NCBI GenBank assembly: GCA_964036295.1
Contig: OZ038472.1
Coordinates: 6,222,001 to 6,286,000 of the forward strand
From: Plumapathes pennacea
Taxonomy: Eukaryota > Cnidaria > Anthozoa > Antipatharia > Myriopathidae
Direction of reading: 5' to 3'
Length of the DNA: 64,000 nt
Shown here: one piece after another, positions 1 to 10,310 of the stretch
How positions within the stretch are numbered: position 1 is the stretch's first letter
Layout of the letters: the number at the start of each line of letters is the position of its first letter
Position numbers and translations under genes: made by a program
The notes under the pieces: generated by a model
What the model was told of the DNA's origin: nothing
Database searches by the model: none
Seen by the model: only the letters and a program-made list of their open reading frames with translations

Positions 1-203
1 CGTTCTTTGATTGTTTCACGCTTACTCCTTGCCCTGTCATCTCCCTTCGTTTTTGAAAACGAGCTTCGTTCAGTTGAACGGTTTCAGATCAAAGTCGTTC
101 TGACTTTGCCGAGGTGCGCATCGCTTAAAAGGATAGAATAGTTTTTCGTTAGTCTTTACATGAGGTGTTGTCTGCTCCACGACTGACTGACTGACAAACA
201 TTC
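1..203 (-). mobile_element. Helitron-like element, 5' part only (copy F, cut by window edge)
   Basis: This stretch matches the 5' half of the other Helitron-like copies: the reverse complement carries the basic repeat coding region (CGAAGCTCGTYTTC-type block near 60) and the GTCAGTCAGTC-rich leader near 178-200. The same sequence occurs at 27170-27334. The first bases after the terminal TC (the block with GAGATGGCGAC in complete copies) are absent, so the 5' tip is lost or diverged. The left side runs off the window. Confidence 0.55.
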
Positions 204-216
204 TTTCACAAAGTAC

Positions 217-718
217 AGAGAAATGGATTTTGAAAAAGAGGAATACAAACGCAAAATATAATTATACCATTGGCTTCGCCAAAAAGCTATCGTATGGATG
301 GAAAACGCAATATGCTTGCTAGATACATGTTATGAATAAAGATCAACCAAATTACACTTTATGTGAACATCGGTAAAGTAATTCTAAATCGAGAAGTTAT
401 GTTATGGACAGGACCGTCAAAACGAAACAAAGAAGTCAGAAATGAAACAAAATCCTTTAGGAGGTTATGACTAATAAAACTAGAAAACAAATGTTCGAGG
501 CAATCTTTTTCCCAACTTGAAACGCACTGCTGACGCGGGTATAGCAAAGCAAGTTGCAAGTGGATTGTCAGTCGCTTGCAACTTATTTGGCACACTGTAT
601 AAACAGAAAGTTTTGTCCGCCCAGTTTCTCCATAATTTATTCTTGAGATTGCCTGGCGATTGGCAAAGAGGGATAAGAACCTTGCTTCTTGTTTTCCTTG
701 TTCGCCCTTGGAAGTGTA
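217..718. repeat. Dispersed repeat shared with 27667-28197
   Basis: The stretch is alignable by eye with 27667-28197 for its whole length, with small indels. Both copies follow a Helitron-like fragment (1-203 and 26393-27334) in the same order, so the two loci probably come from one larger duplicated or mobile unit. Reading frames here (for example on the minus strand at 359-736) are not conserved in the second copy, so I treat it as non-coding. Confidence 0.6.
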
Positions 719-997
719 AATTCCTTGACAGTTCAAACGAGTGTGGGGTGCAGTGATTGCTGTGGGACGTATAATCTGTCTGCAATTTTCGTGGACACTA
801 GCTGAACTCCAAAATTCGTGTATACTGCACGGTGAAAATATAAATCTTCATTTCGAGGCTTTAGAATTTGTTAGCTTTTCTCTACACTAACAAGATCGTC
901 TTTACCCGAGTTCAAAATAACTCGAAAACGACACCTGAAATGGACATTCGAGAGGTTTCACTATGTACAGACACTACATTCCAGGTCAGTATTTACA
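719..997. other. No recognisable feature
   Basis: I see no ORF, repeat or RNA gene that I can support between the dispersed repeat and Helitron-like copy A. Confidence 0.5.
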
Positions 998-2366
998 CTA
1001 GAAATACGGTAATCGCAGATACCCCCTCGCTCTGCCATTGATTGGACTTTTACTTTGGTACTGCTCAACAAGAGCAGCCTTTGTTTTACCGAAGTGTTGA
1101 CTCAATCTTTTCTTCGAAGTCAAGTGCTACACGCAAAGGAAGGAGAAAAAGAATTGTGTGCTTTGCGGTACTTTTGCGTTGAAAAAAGAGCCGGTCAATT
1201 GTGTGACGCCGTACGTATTTCTCACCGTCGGCACGTCAAATTAATTCATACAGTCTACCAAGCACGTTCTCAAAATTTAATACTTAAAGTTTGAAGCTGG
1301 TCGGCCGCCGTAGTACGGGAAAAAAGGAAAACTGATCTTCCAATTTTGAATCCATAGGCAGCACAATTAAATAGGCTTCCTGTGCGTTTTTAACTCTGGA
1401 CTGCATGTACCATGTATCATGCATGCATATTTAATGAGCTCGAATTGTTTTGTATGTGAACCCGCTCAAAACAACATGTTTTCTCCCAAAATCAAAGCAA
1501 AACTTGAACGGTTTACTTCAAATTATACACGGGCCTCAGACCTAGTCATACTTCAGAGGGCTTGTAAACGATTCGCGCTGCAATCGCCGCGTCTCTGATT
1601 ACAGCATTTGTTACAGTTTTAGACTTGAAAGAAAAAAATAAGACATTTGACTAAATTCTTCAAGACTCCAAGTTCCGATTGCTCTGAGCGAATACGGTAG
1701 CCGAAACTGACGATAGAAGCTTATTAAAGCAATACTTCGAGGGAAAATGATCAGCATACAGATTCTAAGACATTCTTGAAGTGATCGAGTTACACAAGAT
1801 ATGGGATAATATATTTGTCACGGAGATTGTTCGATTTCCACTGACTGACCTTTGTTCCTTGTCTTTCTGAGTAAGTATCTGAGTTTAACACAAAACGGCG
1901 TCTGAAGCTCCCGAGTTGCTTTCAAGCGCTGTTCCCTTTGCGGAGCCGTTTGTTCTTCGGCACGCTTCCGTTCATGATGCTGTCGGTTATAACATGTTTG
2001 TCGTCTTTTCTCTAGACGTACTTGGCGGTGTTCGATCGTTTCACGATTTCGCCTTGCCCGTGCTAGCTCCCTTCTCTTTTGAAGACGAGCTTCGCGAGAC
2101 CGTTCTGTGTCAAGTTTTCCAGTTTTCAAATTCACTTTCGTGAACTTGTTGCTTCGTTCAAACCTTTCTCGACCTCGCTTTGACGCTAATCGATAATTAT
2201 TATTAGGTCATTGGCTTAGGCACCTGGCCTAAAAGGTCGCCCTATGACAGACTGACAGACTGACTGACGAACATTAAATTTCGAGATGGCGACTCGCTTG
2301 GAGCCACCAAACAAAGCGATTTTGCTGCATTAGCGCCGTGATTATCACCCTCGCTTAGCTCGGGGA
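998..2366 (-). mobile_element. Helitron-like element copy A, complete termini
   Basis: Read on the minus strand, the element starts with TCCCCGAGC at 2366 just after an A and ends with TATTTCTAG at 998 just before a T. These are the Helitron hallmarks (5' TC, 3' CTRR, insertion between A and T). A short hairpin, GCAGA with an 11-nt loop and TCTGC, lies 12 nt before the terminal CTAG, as expected of Helitrons. Alignment with copies B, C and D ends exactly at CTAG. No Rep or helicase domain is present, so it would be non-autonomous. The superfamily assignment is inference from termini. Confidence 0.62.
1818..2135 (-). CDS. Short basic protein with STPR-like 23-residue repeats (Helitron-borne ORF)
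   Basis: This 105-residue ORF is rich in Arg, Glu and Gln and is built from roughly 22-23-residue units around RxxRE..RLxKRRE and KRAEExTAPQREQRLKA. The spacing and composition resemble the STPR (score-and-three) DNA-binding repeats known from silkworm FMBP-1 and seen near the N-terminus of some invertebrate Helitron replication/helicase proteins. It ends in a conserved tail containing FCVKLRYLLRK that recurs in every copy in this window. Here it is probably the remnant N-terminal part of a transposon protein. Copies B, C and D carry frameshifts or stops, and this is one of the most open copies. Whether it is translated is unknown. Confidence 0.5.
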   Translation of the reverse strand: MNLKTGKLDTERSREARLQKRRELARARRNRETIEHRQVRLEKRRQTCYNRQHHERKRAEEQTAPQREQRLKATRELQTPFCVKLRYLLRKTRNKGQSVEIEQSP

Positions 2367-2950
2367 TTAATTGACCGGCAAGATGGCGGTCGCTATTCAA
2401 AGTGGCTCCTGCTTGATGAACAAATGAGAGCAACTAAGTAACAAATGTTATTTTATTGGTCAGAATAAAAAACGTCATACAATATAGACTCTTACTGGCC
2501 ATTAAAACTGAATTAGAATAAAGCTGTGTGTGCGTGTTGCGACAGTGCTTGTATTATCCGTCATTAGGATTCATCTTCACGTTCTCCTTGTCAATATTCT
2601 GGAGTTTCTCCATGACCATGATTCGCATCCAAGTTAGTATGGTTTAGCCAGTCTTCCAAACTGCGGTTTATTGCTATTAAAAAACACGAACTTTTAATTT
2701 GAGGTTACTATCGAAGAATCATTCTCATTTGAGCCCGAATTGAGTCAATATTGGACTGACCAAACCGTGAAATGATTTGCATTTTGTAATTGGAAATTAT
2801 TTTGTTGGGAATTACTCATAAACACTAAGTCGCCGGCCCCAAAATAATATACCAAGAAAAGCCCTGTTTACAGGTCGTTACAGTGCCACAAGAGACAAGA
2901 AATGTATCCTTCGGTCGGTCAAAATCCGAGATGACTGGAGGGAACGGCGC
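2367..2950. other. No recognisable feature
   Basis: AT-rich sequence between a Helitron-like copy and an hAT-like element. I see no gene. The last 8 bases, AACGGCGC at 2943-2950, are one half of the target duplication of the next element. Confidence 0.5.
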
Positions 2951-3696
2951 GGGCTATGTTTAAAGGCTAGAACCGGGAACGGAAACGGGAAACCGGAAAC
3001 ATGGGAACCGGGAACGGGAACTGCCGCAGTACAAAAATGCCATACATTTCTTTTAATGTTCTGGTTTTGTTGTGGAAAACATTCATTGCAGTTTGTGCTG
3101 CCTTTGCTAATCAGCAAAGTATTTCATTTTACTCCTTACTAAACAACTGAAACCGGAAAACAGAAAAAGCATAATTATTAGGTTTAGTTTATTGCTGCAG
3201 GAGCACAAGCAGAGATTAAGGCTAGAACTTAACATAATTTGCAGAATCGTAGGGCCCTATTGCAGTATAAAAATTAAACAAAAATGTTGTAATTATCCGG
3301 TTTCTTTTTTGTAGCGACATTTCCTTGCAAGTGTGCTGCCAATTCTTCTTTTTTAGTTGTTAACAACTGTAACCGGCGGATAAAACAGACAAATCATAAA
3401 TTTTCTTTATCAAGTGAAAACGATTCTTCCAGAGGACAAGCGTTCAATAACATCTGGTAATTTGTTTTGTTCCCAATTTCTGCGTTTCCCTTTCCAAGCT
3501 CCCGTTTCCCAGATTCCTGGTTACAGATTCCTGGTTCCCAGATTCTTGGTTTCCCGTTCCCAGATGACCGATTCCCGTTTCCCATTCCCGGTTCCCTGTT
3601 CCAGATTTCCGGTTCCCAGATTCCCAGGTTTCCGGGTTCCTAATTTTCCGGGTTCCCAGGTTCCCGGGTTCCCGGTTCCAGGTTTTAAACATAGCC
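2951..3696. mobile_element. hAT-like non-autonomous element built from GGGAACC-type repeats, 8-bp TSD
   Basis: The 746-bp element is bordered by perfect 8-bp direct repeats AACGGCGC (2943-2950 and 3697-3704). Its ends are inverted: GGCTATGTTTAAA near the left end and TTTAAACATAGCC at the right. Just inside both ends the DNA is a short-period repeat of GGGAACCGGAAAC type, short on the left (about 2974-3025) and long on the right (about 3490-3690), in opposite orientation on the two strands. The 8-bp TSD points to hAT; no transposase is present. Reading frames through the repeat (both strands, about 3394-3719) are low-complexity shadows. Confidence 0.7.
3490..3690. repeat. Minisatellite of GGTTCCC-like units
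   Basis: Imperfect short-period repeat dominated by GGTTCCC, GATTCCC and GTTTCCC units, lying inside the hAT-like element. On the minus strand the frames translate to Gly/Asn/Arg-rich low-complexity sequence. Confidence 0.75.
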
Positions 3697-3784
3697 AACG
3701 GCGCACGATTCAAAAATAGGCCGCCACCCTGAATCTGTTGCTCTTCCTATTGTTGGAAGTCCTGTATCTTAAGTCCCTAATATT

Positions 3785-4140
3785 TGACATCATGTGCAAG
3801 CCTTGTTTTCCTTGTGCACAACTTGAGTTAATAGAGAATGCATTGAACTAACTTATATTTGAGTGTCCTAGTTTTGAGTTTTGAGCTTTTATGAGCGTTG
3901 TTTTTACTTACAAAACCTGCACTTAAACCCATGGTTTTTGTGCAATGACCGCTGACTCAAAAGCAAGGTGGTCGCATGGCCGAAAAACGTGTTTTCGCAG
4001 TGTCAGTGTAGTGCATTCAATTTCAATGCAGTTAGACGTTAAAGCAGTCAGGACCTGGTTGTTTAATATACTACTAAAACAATCCTGGATTAAGTGCAAA
4101 CTATTTTAGCTTCGAAATGAGACGCTTTTGCTCTATAAAC
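3785..4140. repeat. R2 repeat (MITE-like), left end truncated
   Basis: It aligns with 28710-29050 over most of its length and with parts of 31895-32780 and 62990-63178. Shared landmarks are CATCATGTGCAAGCC, GTGCACAACTTGAGTTA and the closing TTCGCAGTGTCAGTGTAG. In the 28620 and 62945 copies the ends form an inverted repeat around GCGGAAATACG. This copy lacks the left inverted repeat. Confidence 0.6.
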
Positions 4141-4984
4141 GACTTAAACGAGCTAAAGCAAGACTCTTGGTTTGTCGTTCGATAAAACACATTTTGTTAA
4201 TCAAGAGTTTAAAAGAAGGGATTAGCTTAAAGTATCGATAAAGGCTCGCGCGTTCATAAATTTCCTTAATATAAGCTTAATATTTGTGATCTATTCAATC
4301 CGCTTCTTGCACCTGCTTAATGGTCTAAAAATGCAGGAAATCGCTGTTTTAGGAGGTCTATATTTCAAAATTTTTTTGGGGGGGGGAGCATGCCGATTTT
4401 TTATGCAATCTCCCAAATTTCAGCGAAATCTCCCAAATTTTCATGCAATTCAAGAATAAATAAATATGCTGCCTGAAATCTTCAAATTTCATTGAAACTT
4501 CAATAAAATGCTCTCAAAATGCAGAGAATGTAATTTCAGAAGACTAATTTTCTTTTTCAAATTTTCTGGAGAAGCATGCCCCCAGTCCCTCTAGGTGATC
4601 GAGCCTTAACGCTGCCCACAAAATCTCCCTATTTTTCTGTTCCAAGGGTTAAATGTCTGCACTTTATACATTTTTAAAATACAAAACGACTTTTATTTTT
4701 CTATGCATATTCCACTTCCACCCTTGACCCTGTAGGTAAAGCTAAATGCTTGACATAAAGCTGGGATTTGCTGCTTTAATATGAAGTGAGCCTCCAAGGA
4801 GGGATACAAATTTTTCTTAGCAGGCAAGGGGGATGCAAAGTTATCTATTATCTTAAGGGGGATATACAAAAAAGGTGCACTTTGTTAAATTTCCTCCTTC
4901 CCTCCCCTCCTGATTTTTTAATCAATGCAGCCTAAAGGCCTCCTTTGGAGAACAGTCGCAAGGGAAGAGATACAGGAAACACAA
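4141..4984. other. No recognisable gene
   Basis: AT-rich DNA with a short G run near 4377 and no supported ORF. There is weak internal similarity around CTCCCAAATTT (4405-4445) only. Confidence 0.45.
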
Positions 4985-5231
4985 GTACTGTAGTGACCAA
5001 GCTAGCGGTGACGTTTAGAATATAGACTTACATACCTTGTTTCTGTGCATATTTTTTGTCATTGTGTCAGCTTCAGCTCATTTCGCAATCCATACTCCCT
5101 TGTTCTGTCTTCAAAGTCTCATTTCTTGAATGGCGAGTCCATCTTTGCAGACGTCATTCAATGTATACTCGTGTGGTCTTCTATACAACGATACATGTAT
5201 ATCCACGAATTTTCTCAGGCCGTATTCATCA

Positions 5232-5443
5232 TTTATTATATACATACTGAGACATACTCACGAAAAAGCCATATCGTAAAATTTCGTACGCAAATGAGTT
5301 CTAGCCAATGAGAGGCCGCGAACGACGCTTTTCACACGTGAAAAAAATCGTTCGTCCAATCACAAGCTGCGAACGACGATTTTTCACTACTTTTAAAGGG
5401 TTTCCCGGTCCCATCATAAATGTCTCAGTATGTATATAATAAA
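5232..5443. mobile_element. MITE with perfect 23-bp terminal inverted repeats
   Basis: The ends 5232-5254 and 5421-5443 are perfect inverted repeats (TTTATTATATACATACTGAG... and its complement). The 212-bp element has no coding capacity. I could not identify a clear target duplication, so the superfamily is open. It interrupts the R3 repeat. Confidence 0.6.
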
Positions 5444-5453
5444 CAGAAAACAT

Positions 5454-5590
5454 CATGGAAAGTGCTTTGTACAGTTTTTATTCACTCGTTGTTTCGTATC
5501 ATAAAACTCACTCGCTCGCAAAGCCTCGCTCGTTCGTTTTATGATACTTCACAACTCGTGAATAAAAACCGTACGCGCGCACTTTCCATG
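5454..5590. mobile_element. Foldback/hairpin element of about 137 bp
   Basis: Nearly the whole sequence is an imperfect palindrome: CATGGAAAGTGC, then TTTTTATTCAC and GTATCATAAAAC on the left are matched by GTTTTATGATAC, GTGAATAAAAA and GCACTTTCCATG on the right. It lies 10 bp from the preceding MITE, inside R3. Confidence 0.6.
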
Positions 5591-5800
5591 AAGTAATCTC
5601 TATATACAACCCTGCAGCCTTTGGGTTGCTTCCGTTGTTGAACTCACGCTATCGGTCCGCCATGTTGAATTTCTACTCTTCTGAGATAAACCGCTGTGTA
5701 ATGCGTCGGCTCACACTTCAGCAATCTCGTCCCCAGGGCCATCCGGGACATCCTGGGGACAAGGAAAAGTGTCCCCTTAATGGAGGTTAGACTATTAAAA

Positions 5801-6294
5801 TTGCATGTTGCACGGTTTTTGTACCTAATATTTTAAGCGGTGACTGACATCTTTGTAGTTTGGTGTTGTCAGATAGGAAGAATCTGAATAACCGATGCAC
5901 TTAGACTGAGTTTCTTCTTGTGGCCATGTTTTGGGGCATGAATCCAAACTCTCTGGTACCAATCATGAATTTTGACGTCTCCTAAGCATTGCCAATCGAC
6001 GTCTGGAGACCCTGGGGACGCGACGTGATGAGCGGAACAGTATTCATGAAAAGAGTAAAATTTTGTCTTTAATAAAACATAACAATTAAAACAATATATA
6101 ATACGAGAGCCGTTTAACGTTCTTAATTCACATCTCCGCTTAAAGATTTAGATCTTGGCAATTCAACCCAAAGAGTTCTGGTAAAATGTTAAAGTCAAAG
6201 AAAACATGCTTTAAAACCAAGTTAACCTTTTGGAAGTAAAATGTACCCCTAATATTCAAAACCTCTCCACTAAACAGCGATTATTTTAGTGTTA
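5801..6294. other. No recognisable feature
   Basis: AT-rich intergenic DNA. I see no ORF or repeat that I can support. Confidence 0.45.
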
Positions 6295-7856
6295 TACCCG
6301 AACGAAGTGAGGGAAATACTCACGACGCTAATGCAGTAGTATTATCGCCTTATCGGAGACTCCAAGTATGTCGCCATCTCGAAATCTAATGTTCGTCTGT
6401 CAGTCTGTCAGTCTGTCGTGCGACCTCGTCCCCAGTTCCTATCGCGTCGCTGCAGAACCAATAACAAAGGCCGGATCGATCACGTGTGGCCCTGTAGTTT
6501 TACTGAGAAATTAGATTGAACGAAGCAACTACAGTATATCGTAGCTGTGTTCACGAAAATGAAAAACCGGAAAACTTGAAACACAACAGTCTCGCGAAGC
6601 TCGTCTTCAAAAGAGAAGGGAACAGGCACGAGCAAGGCGGAATCGTGAAACGATCAAACAGCGCCAAGTTCGTCTCGACAAAAGACGGAACTATGACCGA
6701 GAGCATCATCAACAGTAGCGTGCCGATCAAACGACTCCGAAAAGAAAACAGTGCATGAATGCCAATCGAAAGCGACATGAAGAGAAGCGGGTAACACAGA
6801 CAACTCCGCAAAGAGAACAGCGCTTGAAAGCGAATCGAGACCTTCAGGAGAAAAAGCGGGCCGAAGAGAAGACTCCGCAAAGACAACAGCGCATGAATGC
6901 CGACCAAAAGCGACATGAACAGCGGGTAACACAGACAACTCCGCAAAGGGAACAGCGATTGAAAGCAAATCGGGAGCTTCAGACGCCGATTTGTGTTAAA
7001 CTCAGATACTTATTTAGAAAGGACAAGCAGCAAACTGTTAGTCAGTGGAAATCGAACAATCACCGTGACAAATATATTCTATCCCGTATAGCTTGTAACT
7101 CGATCACTTCAAGAATGTATTAAAATCTGTATGATGATCATTTTCCCTCGAAGTATTGTTTTACTACGCCTTCTGTCGCCAGTTTCGGCTACCGTATTCG
7201 CTCAGAGCAATCGGAACTTGGAGTCTTGAATGATTTAGTCAGATGTCTTATTTTTCTGTAATCTGACACGCGGTGATTGCAGCGAGAATCGTTCACAAGC
7301 CCTCAGAAGTATTACTGGGTCTGAAGCCCGTGTATAATTTGAAGTAAACTGTTCAAGTTTTGCTTTGATTCTGGGAAAAATCTTGCTGTTTTGAGTGGGT
7401 TCACATACAAAACAATTCGAGCCTATTAAATATGCATGCTGAGTCTGGTGCATGCAGTCCAGAGTAAAAACAAATCGCACATGAAGCCTATTTAATTGTA
7501 CTGCCTATGAATTCAAAATTGGAAAATCGGTGTTCCTTTTTTCCCGTACTACGACGGCCGACCAACTTCAAACTTTGAGTATTAAATTTTGAGAACGTGC
7601 TTGGGAGACTGTACGAATTAATTTGACGTTCCGACCGTGGGAAATACGTACTTCGTAACGCAATCGATTCTATTTTCAACGCAAAAGTATAACACACACC
7701 ATTCTTTTTCTCCTTCCTTTGCGTGTAGCACTTGAGTTCGAAGAAAAGATTGAGTCAACATTTCGGTAAACAAAGGCTACTCTTGTTGGGAGTTACCAAA
7801 GTAAAAGTCCCACTAATGGCAGAGTGAGGGGGTATCTGCGATTATCGTATTTCTAG
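6295..7856 (+). mobile_element. Helitron-like element copy B
   Basis: Plus-strand copy with the 5' block ending in GCCATCTCGAAATCTAATG, the GTCTGTCAGTCTGTC run, the basic repeat ORF region (about 6590-7020) and the 3' end GTATCTGCGATTATCG...CTAG at 7853-7856, followed by T. The GCAGA/TCTGC hairpin precedes the terminus. The first bases are TACCCGAAC rather than TCCCCGAAC. No replication or helicase domain remains. Confidence 0.6.
6755..7123 (+). pseudogene. STPR-like repeat ORF in Helitron-like copy B, frameshifted
   Basis: The frame shows three consecutive units of 23 residues (KRVTQTTPQREQRLKANRDL, KRAEEKTPQRQQRMNADQKR, then RVTQTTPQREQRLKANREL), followed by the conserved FCVKLRYLF-type tail (here ICVKLRYLF). 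The N-terminal part seen in copy A (SREARLQKRREQARARRNRE) is encoded upstream at about 6590-6680 in a different frame, so the ORF is broken here. The exact 69-bp period shows that the repeat expanded in whole units. Confidence 0.5.
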
Positions 7857-8447
7857 TAGTTTGATAATTTTTATAGTGTTGTCTCTCATGCTGAGCCGAC
7901 AGTTTTAACTGCAAAGCCTTTGTTGTCTTCTTTCCAGTATTTTTTTCACGAATGATATAACACCGCAGATATGGGTCAAATTAGAAGCACAATTTACGGT
8001 TAAAATGAGGACCTGCAGCAAGCCCACCCACACTACTATGACAAAAGTAGTTGGAAATGGTGGCTACGCGAGACGCAACAAAATTGATGCTAATTTGTAT
8101 AAAATTTACCTAGCTTTCGTTTGTCATTGCCAAAAATTCACAGTTAAAGTCAATATAGACCTTGCTTTACACAACGAATCGACTGATTTTGATAACCTGG
8201 TGTAAGTTTAGACTGAGTTTGGTAGATGGTGAGACAAACGCTATCCATATAGTCATGTTTGACAAAAATTTTACATTATATTGCACGTCAGAACTAGTTC
8301 AATATTAAATTGATGGGCAAGGGACAAAATTCCGCGCTGTTGCACATTCTCAAATTTTAAGCTGACTTTTCTTTGTCATTCGTGCATATAGACACGAAAA
8401 CCACAATTCACTATCAATTGATTAATTTTGATAACCAAGGTAGATGA
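7857..8447. other. No recognisable feature
   Basis: Short ORFs occur (for example 8005-8205 on the plus strand) but show no family signature, repeat support or splice context. Confidence 0.4.
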
Positions 8448-8822
8448 TTCCGAGCTCTGCGAGGGTAATAATCACGACGCTAATGCTGTAGTATCGCGCA
8501 TTTTGGAAACTCCGAGTGTGTCGCCATCTCGAAATCTTAGTGTTCGTCTGTCAGTTTGTCTGTCTGGCGTGCGACCTGCAGGCGAGAGGTTACTAAGCAG
8601 TTCATAGGTGATTTAATACAACAAGATGTTTGATACAAGGCGGAAGCAGTATTCGACGGACGGCTGTAAAAGGAATAAAACGATTTCTTTAAAGCATCGA
8701 CCGAAGCTGACCTGAGCACAGTCCCAGACGCAAACATTGTGTTAAAACTCGAATACTTCTTCAGAAAGGACAAGCAAAATACAGTCAGTGGAAATCAAAC
8801 AATATCCGTTGCAAATTTCGCC
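8448..8822 (+). mobile_element. Helitron-like fragment, 5' end plus part of the body
   Basis: It begins ATTCCGAGCTCTGCGAGGG, carries CGCCATCTCGAAATCTTAG and the GTCTGTCAGTTTGTC leader, then a degenerate repeat ORF and the AAGGACAAGCAAAATACAGTCAGTGGAAATC landmark. It lacks the 3' terminus and about half of the body. Confidence 0.55.
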
Positions 8823-9429
8823 CTTTGACAGTCTACAGCATAACCCAAGTTTTGACAAGACCGCCGCAGGCGCTTAACACAATGGAAATTGGAATTTTCC
8901 AAGGTATGAGGGCTGCTCTATATGTCGAAATCTCTAATGGATAACGTAGATGGTAATGTTTGGGGCTCTGTTTCGCTTGCTGGAAAAGAGCTAAAACTAC
9001 GACTATCAAAAACAGGTGAGTGTTTAATAAGTACAGTTGATGATCTAATGTTCGAACAGTAATATTCTAATTTTAGTTGTGATGTTATCACTCTCGTGTT
9101 CTCAACAGTCTCCGTATATGTTGTGTTTTGATGTCCCGGGAACTGTGATAAAGGCCAAGAGAACTTTGTTGTGACCTTTTCGCGAATTTTTGTAACTTTG
9201 TTTTGCTCTTATTTTAAACCGTGTGAATAAGATAATTTTGCGTGATTAAAATATTTCCGAGACTTCAAAAGAGTAAACAAACGACTCTTGATTTCAGTTT
9301 TAAATTTGTTACACTAGAAGAAGCATACTTTATTTAGTGAGAAACCATACACGTATTTGGTTAGAATTCCGTGTTGGCTGAAGCAATCGCGGCTTCTATT
9401 AAATTGGTGTCAAAGTATGTACCCTATGT
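8823..9429. other. No recognisable feature
   Basis: AT-rich DNA with no supported ORF or repeat. Confidence 0.4.
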
Positions 9430-10310
9430 AACAAGAGGTTGAAAGGACACAATTACAGTGAGCGTGAATAAACTGATCGAGCTGCTTTTAATGCAACTTA
9501 TTTTCTAATGTACGTGATTTTCAAGCATTTTTGATGCACTATCGAATGAGAATGAGACCGAAATTAGAACATTTGGCACCCAGGATAGACATCGCGGAAA
9601 TAGCTTCTCGGTCAAGCGGTCACTTCAATTTTGAGTCAGCGGTTTTGTACAACACTGTAAATTCAAGTGCAGATTTTACACCTCAGTGTAACGCTCGTAA
9701 AACCTCCAGAGTTGGCCAAGAAACTCAATACTCCAACATAAGTTAGTTCAATGCGTATATAACATAGGTGCACAAAAAACGAGGCCTTGCACACGACGTG
9801 AAAAATTACCTCGAATTTAGAGAGCATAAAATTCCACATAAACAAAGTAAATAACTCCTAAATGCCTTCACAAACGTCGTGGTGGTGACTGGTCTGTTAA
9901 TTTCCAACCACTGCACAATTACTGTATGACTGTAGTGACCAGCCTACAGTAGCGGTGACGTTTAGAATGTAGACTTACATATCTTGTTTCTGTGTGTGTT
10001 TTTTTGTCGCTTTGTCAGCTTCTCCTCACTCTCACACTCCATTTTCCCCTGCTCTGTCTTCAAAGTCTCATTTCTTGAATGGCGGGTCCATCCTCGCAGA
10101 CGTCATCTATATACTCGTGCGGTCTTCTATACAACAATACATGTATATCCACAAACCTATCGATAAACTCTCCCAGACATACAGAGTAGAAAAGATTTCA
10201 AAAGTACAAACTCACCTTCATTTCTGCGAGGATTCATTTTTTCGCTGTTATGTCCATCCTCGTGCGTGCTTAGTTAATTCAAGATGGACTCTTTTCTTTA
10301 CTTGAGCTAA
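9430..10310. repeat. R4 + R3 composite repeat (copy 2)
   Basis: It aligns with 29785-30430 in the same order: a block from TGTAACAAG and AATTACAGTGAGCGTGAATA to CCACATAAACAAAG (R4), then TGTAGTGACCAGCCTACAG onward (R3). A 32-bp piece at 9480-9511 is inverted relative to 29837-29868. Short ORFs at 9531-9746 and 9984-10305 are not conserved as frames. Confidence 0.65.

Larger units (their letters stand above)
4985..5800. repeat. R3 dispersed repeat (copy 1), interrupted by two hairpin elements
   Basis: It starts with the TGTAGTGACCAAGCT block and shares TTGTTTCTGTG..., CTCATTTCTTGAATGGCGAGTCCATC and ACCCTGCAGCCTTTGG...TGGGGACAAGG with 9930-10180 and 30255-30690. In the 30255 copy the two halves are nearly contiguous. 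Here they are separated by the two inverted-repeat elements at 5232-5443 and 5454-5590, which probably inserted later. Confidence 0.65.

Noticed and set aside
359..785. Overlapping minus-strand frames of 125 and 101 residues
   Set aside because: The homologous repeat at 27667-28197 does not keep either frame, so coding is unlikely.
3394..3719. Gly/Asn/Arg-rich and Pro/Phe-rich frames on both strands
   Set aside because: They are shadows of the GGTTCCC minisatellite within the hAT-like element.
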